Assembly (NCBI RefSeq): GCF_018131225.1
Contig: NZ_JAFCMM010000002.1
Location: 1 to 64,000, forward strand
Direction: 5' to 3'
Length of the DNA stretch: 64,000 nucleotides
From: Bradyrhizobium sp. U87765 SZCCT0048
Lineage (GTDB): Bacteria > Pseudomonadota > Alphaproteobacteria > Rhizobiales > Xanthobacteraceae
Shown: piece after piece, positions 47,438-56,307 of the stretch
How the letters are laid out: each line of letters starts with the position of its first letter
How positions within the stretch are numbered: position 1 is the stretch's first letter
Notes under the pieces: model-generated
The model's input: only the letters and a program-made list of their open reading frames with translations
Databases searched by the model: none
What the model was told of the DNA's origin: nothing
Program-made: the position numbers and the translations under genes

Positions 47438-47556
47438 CGGCATTCTCCAATCCGGTCGTGCTGATCAGCAAGTGGAATTCGTGGGATTTTAATCCCCCGG
47501 TCGACAGCAAATGACAATACGATACTGCAAACGGCCGCGCACGCAGCACAATTTTA

Positions 47557-47572
47557 CTCCGCTATAACGGAG
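47557..47572. promoter_or_regulatory. Inverted repeat upstream of encapsulin gene
   Basis: CTCCG-CTATAA-CGGAG in the 194-bp gap between the SulP gene end and the encapsulin start, 120 bp upstream of the latter. A regulator of sulfur genes could bind here; this is inferred from position only. Confidence 0.35.
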
Positions 47573-47631
47573 GACCTGTAGCGTATCGCGGATATACGGA
47601 GCGATCACTGCAACATTGTAGGGCGGCATGA

Positions 47632-49377
47632 TCAAACGCGGTAGTTGAGCCTGGCCCGCGCGCGGGCGCGTTGCCCTGACAATTCCGACTGAATTTGCCT
47701 GACGGCTGCCAGCGTCGCAGAATTTTCGTCGGCTCCCTGGGGAAAAATCCGGTCGCTGTCGATACACGCAGCGAAGTTCAACCGTTTGAAGGCCGCGAGC
47801 AGATCCGGGCGAACACCGGCGAGCGAGACCGACAGTCCCTCGCGCCGCGCGTCTCGCAGGAATTGTTCGAGATGCTCGAGGCTGACGACATCCGGGTTGC
47901 GAACGCGTTTGAGACGCAGCAGGATGTTCCTGACGTGCGCACTGCCAGCCTGCTCCTTGATGCGATGCAAGATACGCTCCAGTTCCGGCCCCGCACCGAA
48001 GAACAACTCACCCTCGAGATCGTAGAGCAGAAACCCGTCATTCGAAGCCTCGGATGACAAGCGTTCACGCACCACATCATAGTCATCGACGATCAGCTCA
48101 ACCGCCCTCATCTTCGCGGCCCGCGGCACGAACAGCAGGATCGACAGCGCAACGCCGATGATGATGGCAAGGTCGAGCCCGAAAGCGACTGCCGATAACG
48201 CCGTTATCGCCACGACGCTGGCATCGAGCCGGGAGGCGCGAACGGCATAGACAACGCGCGTGACGTCGACAAGCCGCGAGGCTGTCAGAAGAAGCAGCGC
48301 CGCCAGCGCCGGCTTGGGCACGTACCGCGCCAATGGCGCGAAGGCGATCACGGCCACCGCCACGAACGCCGCCGTGAGAATGCCGGAAAAGCGGGTCGCC
48401 GCGCCGGCTTGAAAGTTGATCGCCGAGCGGGACAGCGAACCGGAACCGGGCAAGCACTGAAAGAAGCCGCCGGCCAGGTTGGCAAGTCCCTCCGCGAGAC
48501 ATTGCCGATTGAAGTCAAGCGGTTGACGCGTCTGATGTGCGATCGATTTCGCGATGGCAAGCGCCTCGAGAAGGCCGAGGAATGCTATTGCCACACTGTC
48601 GGACGCAAGGTCCGCCGCCCAGCCGAGCTGCACAGTTGGCACATGGAATGAAGGCAGATCGCCCGGTATCGCGCCAGCAACCCCGATGGCGGTCCTGCCG
48701 TCGGAGCCGGGAACCGTCCATCCCGCGAGATAAGCGCCGACGCCGACGATCAACAGGACGGCAAGCATGTCGAACTGCGGCCAATGATAGCGCCTGACCA
48801 GATGGCGCAGCCCGATCGCGAGGACCAGCGTCACCGCCGTCACCAGAACAGCCTTGCTGTTGATCGCATCACCTGCCGTCAACGTCAGCCAGAGCCGATA
48901 CAAGATGTGCTGCGCACCCGTACCTTTGTCTCGCACGCCGAGCGCGTTGCTCACCTGGCCGACTGCCAGCAGAAAGGCGGCTGCGCTCATGAAGCCAAGG
49001 ATGACCGACTCGGAGATATAGCGCGTCAGGTCGCCGAGACGAAGCACCGCAATCGCGATCTGGATCGCACCGACCATGGCGCCGAGCAGAAACATCGCCT
49101 GCACGGCCTCGACACGCTGATCGGCATCGAACATGGAAAGCGCGCTGAACACGACCAGGGAGATCGCGCTCGTCGGGCCGTTGATCAGATGCGACGATGA
49201 TCCGAAGATCGACGCCACTGCCGTGACGAGGATCGCCGAGTATAGGCCATAGCGCGGATCGACCCCCGCCAGCAGCGCATAGGCCATTCCTTGTGGCAGC
49301 GAAATCGCGGCGACCGTGAGACCGGCAATGAGGTCGCGGCGAAGTGTATCCCGACCATAGACAATCATGCGTTTCAC
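47632..49377 (-). CDS. SulP family sulfate permease with STAS domain
   Basis: 581 residues from a GTG at 49377 that overlaps the upstream stop as GTGA (an ATG lies three codons on). The transmembrane domain has GLTVAAISLPQGMAYALLAG, YGLYSAILVTAVASIFGSS then HLINGPTSAIS, and the SulP signature with CLPGSGSLSRSAINFQAGA. The C-terminal STAS domain starts near residue 440 (LLYDLEGELFFGAGPELERI). SulP carriers import sulfate, bicarbonate or other anions. Coupling to a sulfate-binding protein and adjacency to the sulfur-storing encapsulin favour sulfate. Confidence 0.9.
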   Translation of the reverse strand: MKRMIVYGRDTLRRDLIAGLTVAAISLPQGMAYALLAGVDPRYGLYSAILVTAVASIFGSSSHLINGPTSAISLVVFSALSMFDADQRVEAVQAMFLLGAMVGAIQIAIAVLRLGDLTRYISESVILGFMSAAAFLLAVGQVSNALGVRDKGTGAQHILYRLWLTLTAGDAINSKAVLVTAVTLVLAIGLRHLVRRYHWPQFDMLAVLLIVGVGAYLAGWTVPGSDGRTAIGVAGAIPGDLPSFHVPTVQLGWAADLASDSVAIAFLGLLEALAIAKSIAHQTRQPLDFNRQCLAEGLANLAGGFFQCLPGSGSLSRSAINFQAGAATRFSGILTAAFVAVAVIAFAPLARYVPKPALAALLLLTASRLVDVTRVVYAVRASRLDASVVAITALSAVAFGLDLAIIIGVALSILLFVPRAAKMRAVELIVDDYDVVRERLSSEASNDGFLLYDLEGELFFGAGPELERILHRIKEQAGSAHVRNILLRLKRVRNPDVVSLEHLEQFLRDARREGLSVSLAGVRPDLLAAFKRLNFAACIDSDRIFPQGADENSATLAAVRQIQSELSGQRARARARLNYRV

Positions 49378-50405
49378 TTGTTTCGCAGCACAAAGGCAGC
49401 CTGGATGACGCCATCCTCGGCAAAAAACCTGGCATAAGCATCGTTCCAGTCGCGAGCGATGGCCGTCACGGGAACGAGTTCGAGCGAGGGGAAAACGACG
49501 CCAGCCTTCTGCGCCGCTTCCGGCTTGAAGGGACGGTATCCGAGTCGCGCGATCGTCTCCTGCGCAGGGTCGCTGAACAGAAACAGCAGATAGGCGCGCA
49601 CGTCATCGCGACTTGCCTTGCGGACCGCATCGCTATCGATCCATGCGACGCTGGGTTCGGCGAGAATGCTGACCGGTGGATACACGATATCGAGTTCGCC
49701 GCGCGACTCGGCGACCTCACGTATCGCTTCGTTTTCCCAGGTGATATGGACATCGCCTCCCTCGGAATTGGCAAAGCGCAGCGCGGCCCCGCGTGCGCCC
49801 TCGTCAAACACCGGTACCTGCCGGAACAGCGCACGCAGGAAGGTCACGGCCTCGGATTCCGAACCTCCGCGCGTCGTCACCGCGGCCCACGCCGCCAGCG
49901 CGGCAAGCTTGCCGTTTCCCGATGTCCTGGGATCGGGCATGACGATTTCGAGACCCGGCGCAAGGAGATCGGTCCAGTCCTTGATCCCTCGTGGATTGCC
50001 ATGGCGGACCACGAAGACAATGGTCGAGGTGTATGGAACCGCATGATTGGGCAGCCGCTCTGTCCAGTCCTGAGCGACGAACCCCCGCTTGCGCAAGCTG
50101 TCGATATCTGGCGCCAGCCCCAGCGTCACGACATCGGCTGGCTGCTCGCCATTCGCGACTTTCCGCGCCTGGCGCGACGAGCCACCATGCGACTGAACGA
50201 TGGTCAGATGCCTGCCGCTTTGTCTTGCGTAGGCTGCCGCAAATTGCGGATTGATCGCCTCATAGAGTTCGCGTGTCGGATCGTAAGAGACGTTGACGAT
50301 GCGATAAGGGGCATCCTTCGGCAGATTCTTGATCGCAATCGCCGACAGCCCTGCGACCGCCGCCACCACGGCCCCGACGTTCAACCATCTCTGCAGGTCG
50401 CGCAC
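49374..50405 (-). CDS. Sulfate-binding protein (Sbp/CysP family)
   Basis: About 343 residues. The GTG at 50405 has TGGAG upstream; in-frame TTG at 50423 is the other option. An uncleaved or weakly cleaved N-terminal membrane segment (VGAVVAAVAGLSAIAI) precedes the Sbp signature NVSYDPTRELYEAINPQFA. Ligand-site segments SHGGSSRQARKVANG, TLGLAPDID and DPRTSGNGKLA also match sulfate-binding proteins. The usual CysTWA partners are absent; instead it overlaps a SulP permease gene. It is the first gene of the minus-strand sulfur group. Confidence 0.9.
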   Translation of the reverse strand: MRDLQRWLNVGAVVAAVAGLSAIAIKNLPKDAPYRIVNVSYDPTRELYEAINPQFAAAYARQSGRHLTIVQSHGGSSRQARKVANGEQPADVVTLGLAPDIDSLRKRGFVAQDWTERLPNHAVPYTSTIVFVVRHGNPRGIKDWTDLLAPGLEIVMPDPRTSGNGKLAALAAWAAVTTRGGSESEAVTFLRALFRQVPVFDEGARGAALRFANSEGGDVHITWENEAIREVAESRGELDIVYPPVSILAEPSVAWIDSDAVRKASRDDVRAYLLFLFSDPAQETIARLGYRPFKPEAAQKAGVVFPSLELVPVTAIARDWNDAYARFFAEDGVIQAAFVLRNK

Positions 50406-50655
50406 GATCGTCTCCAAAACCAAGCCGGGATGTTGACGAGGCCATGGCCGTTTTTCAATCGATCGATGTCAAAAACGATGAATGCCGCACGGATCGCGGG
50501 AGTCGCAGCATATTCTTCCGCGACATCCATGGGGGGGGAACATAACCGCGCGACTATCTGCAAAAGGCTGCTCCAGCGGAGATCGCGCTGGCGCTGCTTC
50601 CTGCACTTGGGACAGGGCAGCGTCAGGGGGACTTATGAGGCTTTCCTGGTCGGCC
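50406..50655. other. Promoter-side gap of sulfur island, 250 bp
   Basis: It carries the minus-strand promoter of the sulfate-uptake genes and the right junction of the island. A poly-G run of nine lies near 50531-50539. I see no other gene, and no transposase or integrase remnant. Confidence 0.45.
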
Positions 50656-51048
50656 TACGGCGGCACCGAGGCCAACAGCATTTCCAACAGCCTGTTTGAT
50701 CGCAACTATTCCGCCGGCCTCGGCCTCATCGGCGTCACCAGCATGGCGGTGTCGAACTCCGTGTTCTTCAGAAACGGCCGCAACAACGTCGCCCCCGACC
50801 AGAACGCGCAGATCTATGTCAGCGGATCGAAGAACATCAGCATCAGTGGCGGCCTGAGCAAGGTCGGCCAGGACGACGGCGGCACCGGCACTTATACCCC
50901 GGCCTGACGCCTAGCACGCTGTAGCCGGCGGCGCGTCGCGACCGGGCCAGGCGTCGCCCAGGCCGCTGGAGATCGCGACCTACGTCTGCACCGGCTCCGG
51001 CAACTGGACGCGGCTGCTCAGCAATTGATGGGATCGAGGCTGCAGTTC
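50656..51048 (+). pseudogene. Scrambled fragment of the beta-helix protein gene
   Basis: Bases 50656-50905 match 43441-43690 of the intact gene with only about eight differences. A ~27-base piece (50906-50932) matches 43825-43853 in inverted orientation. Bases 50947-51048 match 44096-44198 directly, including the stop codon and 20 bases beyond. The signal peptide and first ~220 codons are missing, a stop occurs right after the first segment and a 2-base deletion follows, so it cannot encode the protein. An ATG at 50636 opens an 89-codon chimeric frame that is probably not functional. Confidence 0.88.
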
Positions 51049-51083
51049 CCCCGTAGCGCCCCTGATGGTGCGGGCGCGACGGG

Positions 51084-52160
51084 TTATCGCTCGACGATAA
51101 CCGGACGGCCTGCGACCGTGGCGCGCTTCCAGACGATACACGAGGCGTTGCGCACGGCGCGCGGCGATTGATTGAACCAGCGCCGGAACGCGCGGTGGAA
51201 AGTGCTGACATCCTTGAAACCGAGGTTGTCGCTGACGCAGGCGACAGGCTGCCCCTGCCGGATCTGGCTGTACGCCAATTCCCTTCTCTCTGCGGCGAGC
51301 AATTCGGTATAGCTGGTGCCTTCGCGTTTCAGCCGCCGATAGAGTGTTGGCCGGCTGACATGGAGCGCCCGACAGACATCCTCAATTCCCGAACCGAGAT
51401 GCAGGCTCACGCGGATGTGTTGGCGAACCCTGCGGACCAGCGCACCTTCGGCCTCTACGGTCCGCCGCACCTGCGACACGCGCTCCATCAGAAGTGTCTT
51501 GAGATAGGAATCGGCGGTCCGGATCGGTCGATGCAGAACCTCCAGCGGCAGGCGCACGCAGTTGATGTCACTATCGAAACTGAGGGCCGAGCCGAATACA
51601 GCAGGGTAGCGCCAGTCATAGGGCTGACGTGAAAAGGTGAACGCGCAGGCGATCGGCACGACAGGAGCGCCGGTCAGCACACCGATCCACGTGACAAGCG
51701 CACCCATGCTGCGTTCGATCGCCGGCCTGGGATACGCCCTGTCCGGCGCGAACGAGATGGTCAGCATCAGCATCCCCTCGTCGATGCTGGAAGACCAGTG
51801 CTCGGAGGGATTCATCAACCCGATATGGTGTTGAAAAACCTGCAATGCTTCGGCCACATCGTCGCAATGGCACAGCAGGTTCGCCAGCACACCGCGTGTC
51901 GCGGGGTTGTAGATCTGCCCGGCCAAAAGGCCGATATGAGGCAGCGTCGCATTGCTCGCCGCGATCCGCCACAGTGCAATCAGATATTCTTCGGGCAGGC
52001 GTTGTTCCTGCGGGGGCAGCGCGTCGCCGCTGAGATCGATCAGATTCTCGCGGCGGAGATCGGCCGCGAGCAGTTCGGCGTCGGTCGCGACACCCCGGTC
52101 GCGCAGGAAATCGTAGAGATCGAGCACCGCGATCGCGGATACGGTCGTGCGTGGACGCAT
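51084..52160 (-). CDS. AraC family regulator (OruR/ArgR-type, arabinose-binding-like N domain)
   Basis: 358 residues from the ATG at 52160 (MRPRTTVSAIAVLDLYDFLRD). The N-terminal PF12625-type sensing domain includes RLPEEYLIALWRIAASN and LLCHCDDVAEALQVFQHH. The C-terminal DNA-binding domain has IEDVCRALHVSRPTLYRRLK and VACVSDNLGFKDVSTFHRAF. It is divergent from the PNPOx-like and amidase genes across 176 bp, so it probably controls them. Confidence 0.9.
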   Translation of the reverse strand: MRPRTTVSAIAVLDLYDFLRDRGVATDAELLAADLRRENLIDLSGDALPPQEQRLPEEYLIALWRIAASNATLPHIGLLAGQIYNPATRGVLANLLCHCDDVAEALQVFQHHIGLMNPSEHWSSSIDEGMLMLTISFAPDRAYPRPAIERSMGALVTWIGVLTGAPVVPIACAFTFSRQPYDWRYPAVFGSALSFDSDINCVRLPLEVLHRPIRTADSYLKTLLMERVSQVRRTVEAEGALVRRVRQHIRVSLHLGSGIEDVCRALHVSRPTLYRRLKREGTSYTELLAAERRELAYSQIRQGQPVACVSDNLGFKDVSTFHRAFRRWFNQSPRAVRNASCIVWKRATVAGRPVIVER

Positions 52161-52336
52161 CACATGGCATCCCCTGATCACCAGCCATCGAAGGTTACAG
52201 CAGGATTGGCGCGTCGCAAACAGCCGGCGGCCACAACTTTGCAACCAATTGCCATGCGATTGATCCCTGGAGCCATGTTGCGCGTGCGACATCCGCCGTA
52301 GCGTCGCCCTGCCGCGACAATGTGAGGGGACTTCCA

Positions 52337-53383
52337 ATGCAGGACTGCGCGCAACCGGGCAGGATACGAACGCTGGCAGAACTGCGCAAACTGATCGCAG
52401 AGCCGCCCGCCATGATGCATCGGCGGCTGCAACAGCGGATCGACGACTACTGCTTGATGATGATCCGGAGCGCGGCGGTCTGCATTGTCGGATTTTCAGG
52501 TCAGGCAGGCATCGCCTTCATCAATCTTCGCAGCGCCCCGACCGCGACGACCGAGGCCGAGCGTATCGATCTGGCGTGGCCGGCGGACACTGAGTTGCCG
52601 CCGGCATTGGCGCGCGGGGGCACGCTCGCTGCAAGCCTCTATTTCATCATGCCGGGCATCGGCTTCGCGCTACGGGCCAACGGCTTTTGCACGGCGGAAC
52701 GAGGCGACGACGACGAGACGCTGCTGCTGTTCCGGGCCGAGGCGTTGTTCCTGCACTGCTCGCGTGCCAAGGTGCGCGCGAGGTTCTGGGAGCCGCGAGC
52801 GAATGGTGCGCCGCACTCCGCCGCGCCGGGAGCGACAATGCTCTCCGAGGCCGCCCTGGCTTTCGTCTCGCGCTCGCCCTATCTGCTGATGTTGACTGAA
52901 GATGCCGCCGGCAGGACCGAACTCTCTCCGCGTGGCGACCCCGACGGCTTCGTGGTGGCGCTCGACCGTGGCAACCTCCTGATCCCCGAGCGCCCCGGCA
53001 ACAAGGTTGCCTGCACGCTCACCAACATCCTGTCGCACGACAAGGCGACGGTCGTCTTCCTGATTCCCGGCTCGGCCGATGTGCTGGTGATCGACGGGCA
53101 CTGCTGGTTGAGCGCCGAGCAGGACATGCTCAAGCCGGCCACGATTCAAGGCAAGACGCCCAGGCTCGGCATCGTGCTGCGCGTCGGCGAATATCGCTTC
53201 CAGCATGGTCCCGCCCTGCTCGACGCAGGACTCTGGGCCTGCGAGACGCACCTCCGCGAAAGCGATATTCCGTCCTTCTCCAAAATGCTGGCCGAGCATA
53301 TCAACGGCAAGGGATTGCTCGGCAAGGCGACGACGCTAGTCGTCGATGCCGTCGTCAAGCACGACCTGAAGCATCTGTACTGA
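52337..53383 (+). CDS. PNPOx-like flavin/pyridoxamine-phosphate-oxidase-related protein
   Basis: 348 residues; the ATG at 52337 follows GAGGGGA. The C-terminal half has the split-barrel pattern of MSMEG_1061-like proteins: LSPRGDPDGFVVALDRGNLL, IPERPGNKVACTLTNILSHD and FLIPGSADVLVIDGHCWLS. The N-terminal half (1-180) looks like a degenerate first copy of a similar barrel, with FINLRSAPTA and LYFIMPGIGFALRANG, so it may be a two-barrel fusion. Flavin binding is likely. It is followed 12 bases later by the amidase. Confidence 0.75.
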   Translation: MQDCAQPGRIRTLAELRKLIAEPPAMMHRRLQQRIDDYCLMMIRSAAVCIVGFSGQAGIAFINLRSAPTATTEAERIDLAWPADTELPPALARGGTLAASLYFIMPGIGFALRANGFCTAERGDDDETLLLFRAEALFLHCSRAKVRARFWEPRANGAPHSAAPGATMLSEAALAFVSRSPYLLMLTEDAAGRTELSPRGDPDGFVVALDRGNLLIPERPGNKVACTLTNILSHDKATVVFLIPGSADVLVIDGHCWLSAEQDMLKPATIQGKTPRLGIVLRVGEYRFQHGPALLDAGLWACETHLRESDIPSFSKMLAEHINGKGLLGKATTLVVDAVVKHDLKHLY

Positions 53384-53395
53384 GGGGATCGTGTC

Positions 53396-54901
53396 GTGAC
53401 CCTCAGCCTGCAGGAATATGTTCGGCGTGATGCGACGGAGCTCGCCCGTCTGGTCAGACACGGCGAGGTGACAGCCATGGAGCTGCTGGAACTGGCGGAG
53501 GCGCAGCTCGCACGGCTGAATCCCAGCCTCAATGCCGTCAATCGTCCGATGCTGGTCGAGGCGCATGCGCGAATCCAGCAGCCGCTTGCCGGGCCGCTGG
53601 CCGGCGTGCCCATCCTCATCAAGGATGCGATCCAGGATTACGCCGGACTGCCGACCTCCAACGGCAGTCGCGCGTTTTGCCACATCACGCCCAAGCGGCA
53701 CGCCACGTTCGTACAACGGCTGCTCGATGCCGGCGCGGTCATTATCGGCAAGTCAAATACACCAGAGCTCGCTCTGAAGGGCGTGACCGCCCCGAAGGCG
53801 TTTGGCGTGACGCGAAATCCATGGAACCTCTCGCGCACATCCGGTGGCTCGAGCGGCGGTTCGGCTGCCGCTGTGTCGGCAGGGATCGTACCGATGGCCG
53901 GAGCCAACGACGGTGGCGGCTCGATTCGCATCCCGGCTGCCTGCTGCGGCCTGTTTGGCCTTCGGCCATCGCGCGGCCGCGTTCCGCCCGGGCCGGCCGT
54001 TGGCGAAATCTGGGACGGTGCCTCCAGCGATCACGTGCTGACGCGCAGCGTGCGAGATTCCGCGCTGGCGCTGGATGTTCTTTCCGGTCCCGAGCACGGT
54101 GATCCTTTCGTGATTGCTCCCCCTGCCGGCAGCTTTGTCGACATGGCTGCGCGCGAGCCGAAGCGCCTGCGCATCGCCTTCAGCGTGGCGTCGCCGCTCG
54201 ATAGCGATGTGCATCCAGAAGCAGCCGAAGCGGTCCATGAAGCCGCCAGACTGCTCAACGCGCTCGGACACGACGTCATGGAGGATCGTCCCGACTACGA
54301 CGGCCTGAGCCTGGCACGCTGCTATCTCCAGATGTATTTCGGGCAAGTCGCGGCAACGCTGGCCGACGCACGCGAGGCCGGGGCTGGGACTGCAGACTTC
54401 GAGCTTGAAACCCTGCTCCTCGAAGCGCTGGGCAAAGCCAGCAGCGCCGGAGCCTATGTGCGCAGCCATCGACGCTGGAACGGATTTGCACGTGCTCTTG
54501 GCGAATTCCATCGGCGCTACGATCTGTTTCTGACGCCGACTATCGCTTTCCCGCCTGTCGAACACGCCGCCGCCGTGATGCCAGCGCCCCAGCGGACCGT
54601 TCTGACGCTCCTCCTCAATACGGGTCTGCTGGGGATCATGGCGCGCCTCGGCCTCATGGAGGGAGCGCTTGCCACGCTATCGCGCCAGAACCTGACGCTC
54701 GTGCCCTTTACGCAGCTCGCCAATCTGACAGGCGCGCCGGCCATGAGCGTGCCGCTTCATTGGACGGCCGATGGCCTGCCGCTTGGCGTGCAATTCATTG
54801 CGGCGTTCGGCAACGAAGCGCTTCTGCTGCAACTGGCCAGTCAGTTGGAATGTGCACGACCATGGATGCAGCGGCTTCCTGCGCTGGCCCTTCCGCAGTG
54901 A
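53396..54901 (+). CDS. Amidase signature family enzyme
   Basis: 501 residues from a GTG at 53396 with GAGGGG 8 bases upstream. The Ser-cisSer-Lys triad regions are LIKDAIQDYAGLPT (Lys), SGGSSGGSAAAVSAG (cis-Ser) and NDGGGSIRIPAACCGLFG (nucleophile). It resembles 6-aminohexanoate cyclic dimer hydrolase-type amidases. It hydrolyses a C-N amide of unknown substrate in the cytoplasm. Co-transcribed with the PNPOx-like gene. Confidence 0.9.
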   Translation: MTLSLQEYVRRDATELARLVRHGEVTAMELLELAEAQLARLNPSLNAVNRPMLVEAHARIQQPLAGPLAGVPILIKDAIQDYAGLPTSNGSRAFCHITPKRHATFVQRLLDAGAVIIGKSNTPELALKGVTAPKAFGVTRNPWNLSRTSGGSSGGSAAAVSAGIVPMAGANDGGGSIRIPAACCGLFGLRPSRGRVPPGPAVGEIWDGASSDHVLTRSVRDSALALDVLSGPEHGDPFVIAPPAGSFVDMAAREPKRLRIAFSVASPLDSDVHPEAAEAVHEAARLLNALGHDVMEDRPDYDGLSLARCYLQMYFGQVAATLADAREAGAGTADFELETLLLEALGKASSAGAYVRSHRRWNGFARALGEFHRRYDLFLTPTIAFPPVEHAAAVMPAPQRTVLTLLLNTGLLGIMARLGLMEGALATLSRQNLTLVPFTQLANLTGAPAMSVPLHWTADGLPLGVQFIAAFGNEALLLQLASQLECARPWMQRLPALALPQ

Positions 54902-55189
54902 GCCGATGTGGCGCCAGGGAGAGGGAGGCAAGCAAGCAGCGATTTCGCTGGCGGTGGCGGAGCTGAACGCCCCGCTTTAGCCGCGCCAACACCTCGTCCA
55001 GCAACGAGCAGGTCATCGATCCGTATCGTCGGACCTTGCTCCGTCTCGCAGGGGATCGGGGGTGGACAACAATGCAAAAGCCGCACATCGCATCCGGCTG
55101 CGCGGCATCCACCACAAGGGAATCATGCAAGACCCGCGCGATCCTCGATGAACCTGCTCGTCACTGATGGACAGGAAGGCTTTGGAGGG

Positions 55190-55265
<76 letters not shown>

Positions 55266-55465
55266 GGAACCCGTTCCGGAAAGTCGTTGCGGGAGGCCGT
55301 CGTGTAGCAAAGCGACTCCCCTCTGTCCAGCAATGTGACGGAAGTTTTTTGCATTCCGGTGCGAGATTTTCACAGGCTTTATGTGGCGATCGAAGATGGC
55401 GCTCGACAGGCGCGCGCCCGGCCCCTGCCCCACACGCTGCCCGCACGAAATTCCTGAGAAAATTC

Positions 55466-55514
55466 AATCAAATAAAACAAAGCCCCGGAGGCGGCGTGGC
55501 CGTCTCCGGGGCTT
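55466..55514 (-). terminator. Intrinsic terminator of Spy/CpxP-like gene
   Basis: An 11-bp GC-rich stem (AAGCCCCGGAG with its complement) is followed on the minus strand by a T-rich tract, about 45 bases past the stop of the downstream-reading gene at 55560. Confidence 0.85.
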
Positions 55515-55559
55515 GTCGCGGTTAACCCTCGCGGCATCTCGCCGCGAAGAAAAAATCGC

Positions 55560-56111
55560 TCAGAGACGGTCCGAGCCGCCGTCGCGCTGGGTGTCGCGGC
55601 CGCCACGATCACCCCGATCGCCGCCGCGCTCACCATCGCGATCATGCATTCCGCCGAAGCGGTGATGGCCGCCAATGCCGCGGGTGAGGAAGGCGAGACG
55701 GCGCTTCTGACCCTCGTCCAGGGTCTTGTAGAGCGGCTCGGCCGCATCCGCGATGCGCTTGAGGCCGGCGCCGGTCGTCGCCATGCGGTCGGCGCGCTCG
55801 CGCAGCCGCGCGATCGGATCGTCCTGCGGCGTCTTGTCGGCCGAGGCATTGGCGCGGTCGATGCGCTGCTTGGCGAAGTCGCGCACGGCGGTCTCGATCG
55901 CCGGCCAGTTTTTCTCCTGATCGGGCGTCAGCTTCAGGCCCGCCTTCACTGCGGCGATGCGCGCGTCGACGAACGCGAGACGATCCTCCGGGCTCATGCG
56001 GGACATGCCGTGGCGCCAGCCGCCGCCGTGCCAGTCGCGATGCTGGGCATAGACCGCCGACGTGCCGAGGAGCGCGAGCGCAGCCACGCCAGCGACAACA
56101 AACTTCTTCAT
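55560..56111 (-). CDS. Spy/CpxP-like LTXXQ-motif periplasmic protein
   Basis: 183 residues from the ATG at 56111 with GAGGTTCC upstream. The signal peptide MKKFVVAGVAALALLGTSAVYA is followed by a His-rich stretch (HRDWHGGGWRHGM) and helices with the motif LKLTPDQEKNW. The C-terminus is a low-complexity Asp/Arg/Gly tail (RDGERGGDRGDRGGRDTQRD). Family members are periplasmic chaperones or metal/envelope-stress proteins, and the histidines suggest metal binding. Single-gene unit with its own terminator. Confidence 0.87.
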   Translation of the reverse strand: MKKFVVAGVAALALLGTSAVYAQHRDWHGGGWRHGMSRMSPEDRLAFVDARIAAVKAGLKLTPDQEKNWPAIETAVRDFAKQRIDRANASADKTPQDDPIARLRERADRMATTGAGLKRIADAAEPLYKTLDEGQKRRLAFLTRGIGGHHRFGGMHDRDGERGGDRGDRGGRDTQRDGGSDRL

Positions 56112-56172
56112 GGGAACCTCCAGATGGCCGTGCGCCGCCTGTTCGCCGGGCGCACGCGGATCAATCGCCCCA

Positions 56173-56200
56173 CGAGAAAATGGCCGCCCGGGGGCGGCCA
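56173..56200 (-). terminator. Terminator of the TRAP transporter operon
   Basis: TGGCCGCCC and its complement form a 9-bp stem with a two-base turn, followed on the minus strand by TTTTCTCG. It lies 107 bases past the dctM stop and just upstream of the Spy-like gene start. Confidence 0.7.
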
Positions 56201-56307
56201 ATCAACTTAAGGTTTGGACAGGAAGATGGCTGGCCGTTCATCACTGCGGCAGCGCAGCACTGTCCGGCCATGGCCGGAGCGCCCATGGGACGCCCCGGGC
56301 AGCCGCG

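Noticed and set aside
44179..50655. Insertion sequence or integrase at the sulfur-island borders
   Set aside because: I looked for transposase-like frames and terminal inverted repeats at both junctions and saw none; only the duplicated beta-helix segments are present.
50636..50907. Functional short beta-helix gene
   Set aside because: It lacks the signal peptide and first half, joins foreign sequence at its start and stops at a rearrangement breakpoint; the downstream parts are inverted or frameshifted.
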